Shown here one piece after another: positions 1 to 8,360 of a stretch of DNA of 64,000 nt. Every line of letters starts with the position of its first letter. The first letter of the stretch is position 1. Source of the DNA: an uncultured Bacteroidales bacterium (GTDB lineage Bacteria > Bacteroidota > Bacteroidia > Bacteroidales > F082); the NCBI GenBank assembly GCA_900317055.1, contig ONFF01000020.1:99079-163078 (forward strand). Reading direction: 5' to 3'. The notes beneath the pieces are model-generated. The model searched no databases. It was not told where the DNA came from and worked only from the letters and a program-made list of their open reading frames with translations. The translations under genes were made by a program, and so were the position numbers.

Positions 1-1
1 C

Positions 2-388
2 GTTGGCCTCTGTGCCATTGGCCTTTGCAGTTGGGAAGCGAAAGCCGTAAACACAACCTCTTTACCTATTAATAAAACTGAAATAGCAGACCCTCCACAG
101 GGGTATGAAAAAATCGATTTACAAGGTTCTTTGATGTATGGCATAGGTCCCAATTCTATCGTAGCTGGTGCCAGCGAAGATGCCGTCTACATCGGCTTCA
201 ACCAAAGCTTCGGCAATGTGAATATCTCTATCTACAATGGTATGGGTGGCCTTGTCTACAGTACTGTGGTGAACACCGATGTGCAGCAGGTAATCATTAT
301 CCCCTTCACTTCTGCCGCAAGCGGCTCTTACATCGTTGAACTCAGCAACGCCAGCGGCTACGCCGATGGCGATTTCGATAAAAATTAA
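2..388 (+). CDS. Secreted DUF3244-like small protein, 5' end outside window
   Basis: The frame is open from the left edge to the TAA at 386-388, so the N-terminus lies outside the window. The first visible residues are hydrophobic and end in a small-residue stretch (AIGLCSWEAKA), which looks like the tail of a signal peptide. The mature part (about 100 residues) has the beta-rich pattern GNVNISIYNGMGGLVY followed by SGSYIVELSN, which resembles short Bacteroidales secreted proteins of the DUF3244 type and also the core of a T9SS sorting domain. The family assignment is inference; the exported nature is better supported. The 43-bp gap to the next lipoprotein gene suggests co-transcription. No catalytic motif is visible. 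Confidence 0.65.
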   Translation, partial: VGLCAIGLCSWEAKAVNTTSLPINKTEIADPPQGYEKIDLQGSLMYGIGPNSIVAGASEDAVYIGFNQSFGNVNISIYNGMGGLVYSTVVNTDVQQVIIIPFTSAASGSYIVELSNASGYADGDFDKN

Positions 389-431
389 TCTTTAATTCAC
401 TTAATTACTAACAAATTAAATTCAAATCATC

Positions 432-1433
432 ATGAAAAGATTTAATTCAATTATTGCCATCATCGGTTTGGCAATCGTGGCCACTGCCGTGGCCTTCGTG
501 TCTTGCAAGAAAGAGAAGCAGGAACAGAAATCGTATAACGTGGAACAGAGTGTACAAAACCCTGACAACATGGACGAATACCTGATGTCGTTCAAGAAAA
601 GACTGCTTTCCGCCCAAAAAGGCGAGGAAACCATCGGCCTCGAACAAGCACAACGTGACTTGGGCAACTTGCTCAATTTCGACTTCGGAGATATTTATCA
701 TGTCACAAATGCGTTCCATAGCGATACGCTGCATCTCGAACTTGCCCTTTCACAAGGTCAGGTGGAACTTTCGCAACTAGCAAAAACGTACACCCTTGCC
801 TACGAACAAATTGAGGAGGCTTTTAATTTGGTCGAGCTTCCAAACAAAACCGTGTACTCTATCTATTGCGTTTTTAATCAACAGGTCAAAAACGACGATT
901 TGGTGGATGTTGAGTTGGTAGTCACCACCAGGGGTTTTAACGAAACAAACAACCAGCGTGATTTACCCAACCTATACGATTGTTGGAGTGTGTATCACGG
1001 ACGAGGAAATTGTGACGGTTTGTATGTCGGAAAAGACCATGTCTCAGTACTACAAAGCGTGTACTTTCTCAACATGCCTCATTATGGATGCCCCGATGGT
1101 ACGGTGTATTTCACGGATGTGGTAATAACTGAGATTTACGCCATTAACTACCCAGAAACGGGCTCTCAAACGTATAATCAAGGTTTCCGCCTATGGGTCG
1201 GCAATCAATGGGAATACGAAAACGGATACGTTGATGTTGACGAAATGGTTTACTATTATCACAATTTATGCGATATCATTGATGACGAGATAGACGCATT
1301 GAACGACGATGATTTCAAAGTATCGACCATCTCTTGCGCAATTCACCCAAGTCCTATCTTAGCAAATACCTATTGTTTTGCTTTCAAACTTCAATATGGC
1401 AAGATTAATTGTAATCACAACAACAACGATTAA
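432..1433 (+). CDS. Hypothetical lipoprotein
   Basis: A 333-residue protein. Its N-terminus has a basic start (MKRF), a hydrophobic core and a lipobox-like AFVSC at about residues 21-25, followed by KKEKQEQK, so it is predicted to be a lipid-anchored envelope protein. The body is acidic and Tyr/Asn rich with scattered cysteines in the second half (DCWSVYHGRGNC, HYGC, HNLC, ISC, NTYC, INC), which may form disulphides outside the cytoplasm. I recognise no domain. It lies between a small secreted protein and a T9SS protein on the same strand, with only 7 bp to the next start, so the three genes probably form one transcription unit of surface proteins. Confidence 0.7.
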   Translation: MKRFNSIIAIIGLAIVATAVAFVSCKKEKQEQKSYNVEQSVQNPDNMDEYLMSFKKRLLSAQKGEETIGLEQAQRDLGNLLNFDFGDIYHVTNAFHSDTLHLELALSQGQVELSQLAKTYTLAYEQIEEAFNLVELPNKTVYSIYCVFNQQVKNDDLVDVELVVTTRGFNETNNQRDLPNLYDCWSVYHGRGNCDGLYVGKDHVSVLQSVYFLNMPHYGCPDGTVYFTDVVITEIYAINYPETGSQTYNQGFRLWVGNQWEYENGYVDVDEMVYYYHNLCDIIDDEIDALNDDDFKVSTISCAIHPSPILANTYCFAFKLQYGKINCNHNNND

Positions 1434-1440
1434 TAGCTCT

Positions 1441-3081
1441 ATGAAAATCCATAGAATCATTGCCATCGTCACACTATTGCTATGCGCAACCCCCTCTTTC
1501 TCGCAAGAGGGATTTTTCCGCATCTATTCCACCGAAGGGAACAGGATTAGTAGGAACTCATGCATCACCTATGCGGATAAAGGTTGTTACATCGTGGCGT
1601 TCAACTTCACCGACGACCATTACAATGAGACCTGTGCGAAACTGTACAAGTTGTCACCCGAAGGGGATATTGTCGGCAGCACATTTGTCGACGAATCTGA
1701 CAGCGCATTCTCGCTTTACAACATCTTCCGTCATCCAACCCTTCCCGATTCGTATGTAGGCACAGGCCTGTACTATTTCCCCGACTCCATCCCATATTTT
1801 TACGATCTATCGTTGCCCTATTTCATCCAATTCGACGGCCAACTGAACATCACCCGGCGAGATACCCTGGAACACGAACTATTCAACCACAGATGCATTT
1901 TAGGCATGAGGACAATGCTCAATAAAGACCGCAACATCTTCGGCGAATACCTGAATCACGTCCCCACCACCCCGCCAAGCGACTTTCATCGCATCTTCGT
2001 GGAAATGAGCCCAGACGGCGATTTGCTTCGCATTGTGGACGACCCCGACACCATCGACCTTCAACCGTTTGGGAGCATGTCCTCGGCCCTCTTCGAGATC
2101 CCCTTGACCCATGAGACCGTCTCATACCGTTATGGAAAACCGGAACTGACACCTGGCTACCATGGGCAAATACACAAGTTCATCAAGATACACGACGATT
2201 ACAGCACTGAGGTAATCAACGAATTCTCCCGCTTCGGCGACGACACCTTGTCATACAACGTTCACTACATAAGCACCCGATTTGATCAGCTGAGAGGAGA
2301 CAGCCCAGCCACCGTCCTCCCCTTGAACGACTCCACGCTGTTGTTCTCCATTCAAGCCTGGGAGGAATGGTACCAAGGATGGCCGACCCTCGACTCCAAC
2401 CTGTTCATCTCCGACGTTGCATCCGTCTTGTACAAGACCGACCTTGAGGGCAACATGAAAGACTTCCACATCTTCAACAGCTACAACGACACCATCGATG
2501 TCGTTCCGTTCACATCCATCGCCCTCACGAAAGAGGACGCGACAGGCCACAAGATGATTTTCCATTGCCGCTACAGCCAATACAATGAGTCGTGGGAAAA
2601 CCCCAACACGCTCACCATCACCAAACTGACAGACGATTTCGAAATCCTGTGGCAAAGGTCGTACACCGTCCCCGACATCTACCTTGAAGCTCACCATCTG
2701 CTGCCCACTATCGACGACGGCTGCCTCGTGACAGGTTCGGTCACGCGAGGGTGCAACTTGCCCTATTCCTTCGGTGTGCGCGAGGAATGGTTCGCCCTCA
2801 AGCTCAACGCCGACGGCACGGTGGGCACAGACGAGGATGGCTTGGTGGTGCGCCCCTACGCCTGTTATCCCAACCCCACGCATGATATGCTCCACCTGCA
2901 ATACTCCCCCGATGTTCAGCCCGCACGAATCGAAATTTTCGACCTGCAAGGCCACCTGGTGCGCACGCAAAGCAAAGCCTTTGAGAGCATCGACATGAGC
3001 CAGTTGCCCGCTGGAACCTACACGATGCGCGTCACTATGGAGGACGGGAAGACTTATACGGACAAAGTGGTGAAGGAGTGA
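1441..3081 (+). CDS. T9SS type A sorting domain protein
   Basis: A 546-residue secreted protein. I chose the ATG at 1441 because it gives a classical signal peptide (MKIHRIIAIVTLLLCATPSFSQ) and begins 7 bp after the upstream lipoprotein stop; the frame is open further upstream but would overlap that gene. The last 70 residues form a T9SS sorting domain: YPNPTHDMLHL, then IEIFDLQGHLV, then LPAGTYTMRV and a basic end TDKVVKE. The domain directs outer-membrane translocation and surface attachment in Porphyromonas-type systems. The 450-residue centre looks beta-rich with repeated aspartates and aromatics, but I recognise no catalytic fold. Function of the passenger is unknown. Confidence 0.8.
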   Translation: MKIHRIIAIVTLLLCATPSFSQEGFFRIYSTEGNRISRNSCITYADKGCYIVAFNFTDDHYNETCAKLYKLSPEGDIVGSTFVDESDSAFSLYNIFRHPTLPDSYVGTGLYYFPDSIPYFYDLSLPYFIQFDGQLNITRRDTLEHELFNHRCILGMRTMLNKDRNIFGEYLNHVPTTPPSDFHRIFVEMSPDGDLLRIVDDPDTIDLQPFGSMSSALFEIPLTHETVSYRYGKPELTPGYHGQIHKFIKIHDDYSTEVINEFSRFGDDTLSYNVHYISTRFDQLRGDSPATVLPLNDSTLLFSIQAWEEWYQGWPTLDSNLFISDVASVLYKTDLEGNMKDFHIFNSYNDTIDVVPFTSIALTKEDATGHKMIFHCRYSQYNESWENPNTLTITKLTDDFEILWQRSYTVPDIYLEAHHLLPTIDDGCLVTGSVTRGCNLPYSFGVREEWFALKLNADGTVGTDEDGLVVRPYACYPNPTHDMLHLQYSPDVQPARIEIFDLQGHLVRTQSKAFESIDMSQLPAGTYTMRVTMEDGKTYTDKVVKE

Positions 3082-3093
3082 TGACGAGAGAGA

Positions 3094-3188
3094 CAATGAC
3101 TTGTGCCAATGACTATGACCGCTTTAACGAAGCCAAGAATCTTCTATATTTAATAAAAGCGGTCATTGTCATAGTCTATAGTCATAGT
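3094..3188. repeat. Imperfect palindrome built of near-repeat words (locus A)
   Basis: Arms of about 34 bp (3094-3127 and 3154-3188) are inverted copies made of degenerate words such as CAATGAC, CTATGAC and GACCGC. The loop is AT rich. It sits between the convergent ends of the T9SS protein gene and the beta-lactamase-like gene, so a role as a two-way terminator is possible. The same words recur at 49288-49367, including the AATGACCGC / GCGGTCAT core. Confidence 0.7.
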
Positions 3189-3200
3189 AGAAAAAGGTCT

Positions 3201-4394
3201 TTATTCCGGCAACACCTCCGCCTCAGGCAGCTGTATCGTGGTGTCGCAAAGGAATTCCCAAAGCGGATCGGGTGGGAAGTTGAAGGTGGTGTTGGTCAAC
3301 AAGGCGAGGAAACGGTTTTTGTTCGTGTCACGGATGATGGCGCTGCGGTAGCCTTTCCACCAACCGAAATGGAAATACATGCCAGGGCGTTCCTTGCTCA
3401 TGCGCCAGCCGAAACCGTAGTTTTCGCCGTTTTTCCACTCGGGCGAGCCGGGTTTGAAGGCCTCGGCCTGCAAGCTGTCGGGCAAAAGCACATGCTTGTC
3501 CAAGGCTTGGTTGAACTTCCAAAGGTCTTCCACGGTGGAGAACATGATCTTGTCGCCCATCACGCCGTTGAGGTAGTCGTTTTGTGTCTTCAGCGGCCCG
3601 TTCTTGAAGAGGTCGTGGCCATGCGCATCAACGGGCATATACAACGAAACAAGAGTGTCGTTCCGCATCGAATAGATATAGGAATGCGACATGTCGAGCG
3701 GCTCGAAGATGCGCTCGCGCATGAATTCCTCGAAGTGCTGCCCGCTGGCCCGTTCCACCACCGTTGCCAAAAGGGCATAGTTGATGTTGTTGTAGAAATA
3801 GGAGCCATCGGGCGTGCCGTATGGCTCGGGTTTCTTTTCGGCCAACATCTTGATCATCGCCTCATTTGAGAAGGGCTTCTTGCGGTCAGGCCAGTGTTTG
3901 TCGGCCAAAGCATCGTAGCGCGGCAAGCCAGAGCGATGGTTGAGCAAATGTCGAATCGTCACGCCTTCATAAGGCAATTGGGGTATGTATTTCCTCACAT
4001 CATCGTCGTAGTCGAGTTTGCCTTCGGCTTTCAAGAGCATGATGGCTTCGGCGGTGAACATCTTCGAATCGGAAGAGAGCTGGAAGGCATCGTCAATGCG
4101 CAAGGAGTCCTTTTGGCGTTTGCTTAGGTCGCGCCAACCGAAGGCTTTTTCATAAACTACTTGTCCCTGTTCGGCATAAAGCACTACGCCATTGAGTCCT
4201 GCCTTATTCAAACCGGTGAACACCTTGTCGGCCTGCTTGGCACGTTTGGCCGCAATCTCATCGTTCAAGTTGATGAAAAGGCTGTCAACATTAATGTCAG
4301 GCACGACACGATTGCACCGTTTTCCGAAGAAGAAAACCGAGGCAACCACTACGATGAACAGCAGTAAAAGGACTAAAAAGGATCTCCGTCTCAT
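3201..4394 (-). CDS. Serine beta-lactamase-fold hydrolase (class C / penicillin-binding-protein-like)
   Basis: A 397-residue protein with an N-terminal membrane anchor or uncleaved signal (residues 6-24, hydrophobic, after MRRR). The three motifs of the beta-lactamase family (AmpC / PBP4* / D-aminopeptidase-like) are visible: SxxK as SDSK at 108-111, a tyrosine motif as YNNINY where the family has YxN, and HFGWWKGYRS as the HxG equivalent near the C-terminus. These support an active serine hydrolase facing the periplasm. Substrate cannot be told: family members range from peptidoglycan D,D-peptidases to esterases. It stands alone on the minus strand between convergent and divergent neighbours. 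Confidence 0.85.
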   Translation of the reverse strand: MRRRSFLVLLLLFIVVVASVFFFGKRCNRVVPDINVDSLFINLNDEIAAKRAKQADKVFTGLNKAGLNGVVLYAEQGQVVYEKAFGWRDLSKRQKDSLRIDDAFQLSSDSKMFTAEAIMLLKAEGKLDYDDDVRKYIPQLPYEGVTIRHLLNHRSGLPRYDALADKHWPDRKKPFSNEAMIKMLAEKKPEPYGTPDGSYFYNNINYALLATVVERASGQHFEEFMRERIFEPLDMSHSYIYSMRNDTLVSLYMPVDAHGHDLFKNGPLKTQNDYLNGVMGDKIMFSTVEDLWKFNQALDKHVLLPDSLQAEAFKPGSPEWKNGENYGFGWRMSKERPGMYFHFGWWKGYRSAIIRDTNKNRFLALLTNTTFNFPPDPLWEFLCDTTIQLPEAEVLPE

Positions 4395-4485
4395 TTTCGA
4401 GGGGCAAATGTACGCAAAAATGGCATAAAACCGCTTTTTTTCGGCAAAATTGTAGTCGGATACGGCTTAATTCGTTAATAATTAC

Positions 4486-4493
4486 TACTTTTG
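4486..4493 (+). promoter_or_regulatory. Bacteroidota -7 promoter element for the DEAD-box helicase
   Basis: TACTTTTG matches the TAnnTTTG -7 consensus, 31 bp before the helicase ATG. No clear -33 TTTG sits at the usual spacing. Confidence 0.6.
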
Positions 4494-4524
4494 CAGCCTC
4501 ATTTAAACACCTTAATCATATTTC

Positions 4525-6660
4525 ATGTCACAATTTACAGATTTTGGATTGAATCCCGCTCTGCTGAGGGCTATTAAGGAGCTGGGGTTCGAGAATCCTA
4601 TGCCCATCCAGGAAAAGACCATTCCTGTGCTCCTGGAGAAAGATGTTGACTTCGTGGGCCTTGCACAGACGGGAACGGGTAAGACTGCCGCATTCGGCTT
4701 GCCTTTGTTGAACAAAATCGACGCCGAGCAGCGTTGTGTCCAAGCGTTGATTCTTTGTCCGACACGTGAGCTTTGTATGCAGATTACCAGAGACTTGCGC
4801 AACTATGCCAAGTACATTCCAGAAATCCTGATTGTGCCCGTCTATGGCGGCGCCAGTATCGAACTCCAGTTCAAAGACTTAGCCAAGAAACCACAGATTA
4901 TCGTGGCCACGCCTGGCCGTCTGCGCGATATGATCCGCCGCAACCGCGTCGACTTCAGCAACGTGAAGACGATGATCCTCGACGAGGCCGATGAGATGCT
5001 TAACATGGGCTTCCAAGAGGAAGTCGATGACATCCTCGAGTATATGCCCAAGGAAGGTCGCCACACCATGCTGTTCTCGGCCACCATGCCGAAGGAGGTG
5101 GAAGCCATCCTCAACAAGTACATGACCGACCCCGTGAAGGTGGCCGTGGGCGAACGCAACAGCGGCACCGCCAATGTCGACCATATCTACTACATGATGG
5201 CTGCCAAGGACCGTTACTCGGTGCTGAAACGCATCATCGATTACACACCTTCCATCTACGGCATCATCTTCTGCCGCACCAAGTTGGAGACCCAGGAGAT
5301 TGCCGACAACCTCATCCAAGACGGCTACAACGCCGCCGCATTGCATGGCGACCTCTCGCAAGGCATGCGCGACAATGTGATGGACCACTTCCGTAAGCGT
5401 AGCCTGCAACTGCTGGTGGCTACTGATGTGGCCGCCCGTGGCATCGATGTGAAGGAACTGACCCACATCATCAACTACAACCTGCCCGACGACATCGAGA
5501 CCTATGTACACCGCAGTGGCCGTACAGGTCGTGCTGACAAACGTGGTATCTGCCTCAGCCTCATCAACTTGCGCGAGAAGAGCAAGATCAAGAGAATTGA
5601 GAAGATTGTGGGCAGACCTTTCGAAAAGGCCATGATTCCTACGGGTAAGGAAGTGTGCGAGAAGCAGCTCTTCAACCACATCGACCGCATCGAGCATGTC
5701 AACATCAACAGCGAGGAGATTGACGACTACTTGCCAGTGGTTTTCCGCAAGCTGGACTGGATGAGCCGTGAGGAACTCATCACCCGCATGGTGGCACTCA
5801 ACTTCAACCGTTTCCTTGAATACTACAAGGATGCCGTCGACCTCAATGTCAATGAAAAAGACGAGAAGAAAGACCGCAAGGAGCTCAAGAAAGAGCGCGA
5901 GCATCGCGATGAGACCATGATGCGCCTCTACTTCGGCATGGGCAAGAACGACCACATCCTGCCGCAGAAGATTATTGGCAAGATTAATGACGTCACCCAT
6001 AGCAAGAACATCCCGATTGGCCGTATCGACCTTTATGGCGACTATTCCTATGTGGATGTCGAAGAGAGCTTCGTCCCGATGATTCTCGACTGCTTTGCCG
6101 ACCCGCACAACAACCCGCGCGGCATCGTGGTGGAGGTGGCCAAAGACCAGCCTGAGCGCAAGAAGAGCAGCGAGAAGAAAGACTTCGGCGAGAAAAAGGA
6201 ACGCAAGGAACGCCGTGACCGCGATGACTTCCGTGATGACCGTCGCGAGAAACGCGACCGTCATGATGACGACTTCTTTGAGAAGAAATCGAAGAAGAAA
6301 AAGAAGGACTTCGACGACGACAGGACTTACTATAAGTCGGAGCGTTCGCGCGATGGCCGCGAGTGGCTCGATCCTGACTGGAGAGAACACTTGGACGACA
6401 TTGAGGTTTTCATCGACGATGACGACCGTCCGAGCCGCAAGCAGCGCAACGCCGAGCGTGGCTTTGGGGCTAAGAAGAGCAGCGGTAGTTCTTCAAAGAG
6501 CAGCTCATCGAGAGGTGGTAGCTCAAGAGGAGGTTCATCGAGAGGCGGTTCATCAAGGTCTTCATCGAGAGACTCAGGCCGTGGTCGCCGTGGCGCCAGC
6601 CGTTATGACGATGGCGATTACTATTCGCCTCGCCGCCGCGGTGGAGGCAGAAGGAGATAG
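4525..6660 (+). CDS. DEAD-box ATP-dependent RNA helicase with basic RGG/RS-like tail
   Basis: A 711-residue ATP-dependent RNA helicase. The Q motif (FENPMPIQEKTIP), motif I (AQTGTGKT), Ia (PTRELCMQ), DEAD box (LDEADEML), SAT (FSATMP) and motif VI (YVHRSGRTGR) appear in order within the first 350 residues. A DbpA-type RNA-binding domain follows at about 480-560 (RLYFGMGKNDHILP ... IPIGRIDLYGDYSYVDV). The last 150 residues are a low-complexity charged tail, first Lys/Asp/Arg rich, then RGGSS repeats ending RRRGGGRRR. This is the DeaD/CsdA architecture, implying roles in ribosome assembly, RNA decay or cold adaptation. The ATG at 4525 places the Q motif at the usual distance. It is preceded by a TAnnTTTG promoter. 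Confidence 0.95.
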   Translation: MSQFTDFGLNPALLRAIKELGFENPMPIQEKTIPVLLEKDVDFVGLAQTGTGKTAAFGLPLLNKIDAEQRCVQALILCPTRELCMQITRDLRNYAKYIPEILIVPVYGGASIELQFKDLAKKPQIIVATPGRLRDMIRRNRVDFSNVKTMILDEADEMLNMGFQEEVDDILEYMPKEGRHTMLFSATMPKEVEAILNKYMTDPVKVAVGERNSGTANVDHIYYMMAAKDRYSVLKRIIDYTPSIYGIIFCRTKLETQEIADNLIQDGYNAAALHGDLSQGMRDNVMDHFRKRSLQLLVATDVAARGIDVKELTHIINYNLPDDIETYVHRSGRTGRADKRGICLSLINLREKSKIKRIEKIVGRPFEKAMIPTGKEVCEKQLFNHIDRIEHVNINSEEIDDYLPVVFRKLDWMSREELITRMVALNFNRFLEYYKDAVDLNVNEKDEKKDRKELKKEREHRDETMMRLYFGMGKNDHILPQKIIGKINDVTHSKNIPIGRIDLYGDYSYVDVEESFVPMILDCFADPHNNPRGIVVEVAKDQPERKKSSEKKDFGEKKERKERRDRDDFRDDRREKRDRHDDDFFEKKSKKKKKDFDDDRTYYKSERSRDGREWLDPDWREHLDDIEVFIDDDDRPSRKQRNAERGFGAKKSSGSSSKSSSSRGGSSRGGSSRGGSSRSSSRDSGRGRRGASRYDDGDYYSPRRRGGGRRR

Positions 6661-6670
6661 TTTTCTTTGT

Positions 6671-6697
6671 CACAAAACCGACAAAACCATCAAAACA
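6671..6697. repeat. Left arm of an inverted repeat flanking the GxxExxY gene
   Basis: This 27-bp arm pairs with 7287-7313 in inverted orientation with 23 of 27 positions matching. Both are built of CACAAAAC-like words. Hairpins between the arm and the gene include GCAACGGC / GCCGTTGC (6714-6742) and CCCGACTAAAGTCGGG (6752-6767). Confidence 0.65.
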
Positions 6698-6780
6698 ATA
6701 GTTGTGGGAACAAGCAACGGCACCCAACCGGGAAGCCGTTGCCACACCCGACTAAAGTCGGGTATTAAAACTCAATTGAT

Positions 6781-7215
6781 ATGATTGATGTTGAGGCTCT
6801 AAAGGCTTATGCTTACGTTACAATAGGTGCTATTCACGAAGTCCATAAAGAATTAGGGCCTGGACTGAATGAAAAAGTCTATCAAGAAGGACTTCAATTG
6901 GAGTTGTCGGAAAGAAATATCCCTTTTCAGAAAGAGTTGACGTTTCATCCCTTGTATCACGGAAAGGAAATGGAAGCTACTTATAGGCTTGATTTCTTGG
7001 TAAACGATGACATTATTATTGAGTTAAAGTCTGTTGAGAGTTTAACGAGTGAACATAAAGCCCAACTATTCAACTATATGAGACTAATGAAAGCTTCTGT
7101 AGGTATTTTAGTGAACTTTTACCCAAGGTTTGCTGAAATCGAACGTTATTTCTTTGATTCAGAAAGCAATGAAGTATACGCCTCCGATGGTTTTCCCATC
7201 AGAAAATACAGTTAA
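6781..7215 (+). CDS. GxxExxY family protein (PD-(D/E)xK nuclease-like)
   Basis: A 144-residue protein with the hallmark GPGLNEKVYQEGL near residue 27, which contains the GxxExxY signature. The conserved pairs further on (RLDFLVNDDIIIELKS) fit the D...ExK core of PD-(D/E)xK nucleases: D in RLDF and E-L-K. Function is not established for this family, though it is very widespread, often in many copies per genome. The gene is set between inverted repeats (6671-6697 and 7287-7313) and small hairpins, and its codon use looks more AT-rich than the helicase and menA on either side, which hints at a mobile origin. The start at 6781 follows a hairpin that could terminate helicase transcription. Confidence 0.85.
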   Translation: MIDVEALKAYAYVTIGAIHEVHKELGPGLNEKVYQEGLQLELSERNIPFQKELTFHPLYHGKEMEATYRLDFLVNDDIIIELKSVESLTSEHKAQLFNYMRLMKASVGILVNFYPRFAEIERYFFDSESNEVYASDGFPIRKYS

Positions 7216-7286
7216 AGTTCAAAGTGCATCCGAAGGATGCGTAGGAAAGCATGCCGGTTGGCTGCTTTCCTTGTTTAACAAAAAGA

Positions 7287-7313
7287 TGTTTTGTGAGTTT
7301 TGTAGGTTTTGTG
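7287..7313. repeat. Right arm of an inverted repeat flanking the GxxExxY gene
   Basis: Inverted counterpart of 6671-6697. It ends 12 bp before the menA start codon, so the element occupies nearly the whole space between the helicase and menA. A further hairpin GGAAAGCA...TGCTTTCC lies just inside it at about 7244-7270. Confidence 0.65.
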
Positions 7314-7325
7314 AAATAAAAAAGA

Positions 7326-8258
7326 ATGGCAAAGTTTAAGACATGGATAAAAGCAGCCCGTCCGAGGACGGTGCTGCTCTCTTTTTCAGGGGTGCTGTTG
7401 GGAGGTTTTTTGGCTTATAAAACCGGCCCTTCGACCCTTCGAGAGGCCTCAGGGACCGCAGGCTCAGGGACCTTGCTTTGTGTGCTTTTTGCTGCCCTCA
7501 CCGCCATTCTGCTCCAAATCCTTTCCAACCTCGCCAACGACTACGGCGACTTCAAGAAAGGCACCGACAGCGAGAAACGCGTTGGCCCTCAGCGCGAGAT
7601 GCAGAGCGGCGCCATCACCGAAAAGGAGATGAAACGCGGCTTGGCTTTCACTGCAGGTTTATGCCTGATTTTTGGTGCTTTGTTAATCTTCGTCTTCGCT
7701 GGCTTGACATGGCAAGAACTGGCCGTTTTCGCGGCTTTGGGCATTGGTGCGGTATTGGCGGCCTTGCTTTATACCTTGGGCAAACGGCCATACGGCTATC
7801 GTGGCTTGGGCGATTTGTACTGCTTCCTCTTCTTCGGCTTGGCAGCCGTGGCAGGCACTTTTTATTTGGCCACCAAATCGCTTGATTTCAGTGTTTTGCT
7901 ACCAGCCTCGGCCATGGGTTTCCTTTCCAATGCCGTGCTCAACATCAACAACATGCGCGATTATGAGAACGACAAAGCCTCGGGCAAAAACAGCCTTGTG
8001 GTGAAGTTGGGGTTAAAGAAGGCTTTCGTCTACTATTGCCTGCTCATCATTGGGGCTTTCGTCTGCCTCGCTGTTTATCTCGTTTTGCACCATGCCGCCT
8101 GGTATTCCTATCTGTTTGTGGTGCTGTTTCTTCTCTTTTTGAAGGACCTTATTGCCATCAAAAAGACAAACCCCGAGTTGCTTGACCCGTTTCTGGGGCG
8201 GCAAGTGAAGCATAGTTTCTTGCTTGTGGTAGTTTATGGAATCCTGATGTTAGTTTGA
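7326..8258 (+). CDS. menA: 1,4-dihydroxy-2-naphthoate polyprenyltransferase
   Basis: A 310-residue UbiA-superfamily membrane enzyme that attaches a polyprenyl chain to 1,4-dihydroxy-2-naphthoate in menaquinone synthesis. The N-terminus KTWIKAARPRTVLLS is the usual MenA start. The first Asp-rich motif is NDYGDFKKGTD (residues 71-81) and the second is NINNMRDYENDKASGK; both bind prenyl diphosphate through Mg. About eight hydrophobic helices are visible. An odd stretch at residues 33-49 (TGPSTLREASGTAGSG) is encoded by a dispersed repeat (7425-7472) and lies in the first loop between helices 1 and 2. The insertion keeps the frame. Menaquinone production fits an anaerobic respirer. Confidence 0.93.
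   Translation: MAKFKTWIKAARPRTVLLSFSGVLLGGFLAYKTGPSTLREASGTAGSGTLLCVLFAALTAILLQILSNLANDYGDFKKGTDSEKRVGPQREMQSGAITEKEMKRGLAFTAGLCLIFGALLIFVFAGLTWQELAVFAALGIGAVLAALLYTLGKRPYGYRGLGDLYCFLFFGLAAVAGTFYLATKSLDFSVLLPASAMGFLSNAVLNINNMRDYENDKASGKNSLVVKLGLKKAFVYYCLLIIGAFVCLAVYLVLHHAAWYSYLFVVLFLLFLKDLIAIKKTNPELLDPFLGRQVKHSFLLVVVYGILMLV
7425..7472. repeat. Dispersed GGCCCTTCGA...CTCAGGGACC repeat inside menA
   Basis: The copy starts GGCCCTTCGAC and ends twice in CTCAGGGACC, so it looks internally expanded. A shorter, cleaner copy lies at 17659-17682 inside the LysM protein gene. Read on the other strand it is the GGTCCCTGAGCCTGTCGAAGG type of repeat known from many bacterial genomes. It keeps the reading frame of menA and adds about 16 loop residues. 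Confidence 0.7.
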
Positions 8259-8305
8259 TTAGGTATTTTTCACCTAATTAATGGGATATTATCCAAAATA
8301 GTTCT

Positions 8306-8313
8306 TATTTTTG
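8306..8313 (+). promoter_or_regulatory. -7 promoter element for the Omp28-like T9SS protein
   Basis: TATTTTTG fits the TAnnTTTG consensus and lies 47 bp before the ATG at 8361. Confidence 0.55.
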
Positions 8314-8360
8314 CATCGAAAAGAATAATCAAATCAACACAACATTCAATTTTTATCACT

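Noticed and set aside
2251-3096. 281-codon open frame antisense to the T9SS protein gene
   Set aside because: Composition is typical of antisense shadows and the plus-strand gene has a signal peptide and sorting domain.
4879-6390. 503-codon open frame antisense to the DEAD-box helicase gene
   Set aside because: It is a shadow of the strongly supported helicase: the protein is a His/Val-rich string with no domain or signal, and no promoter precedes it.
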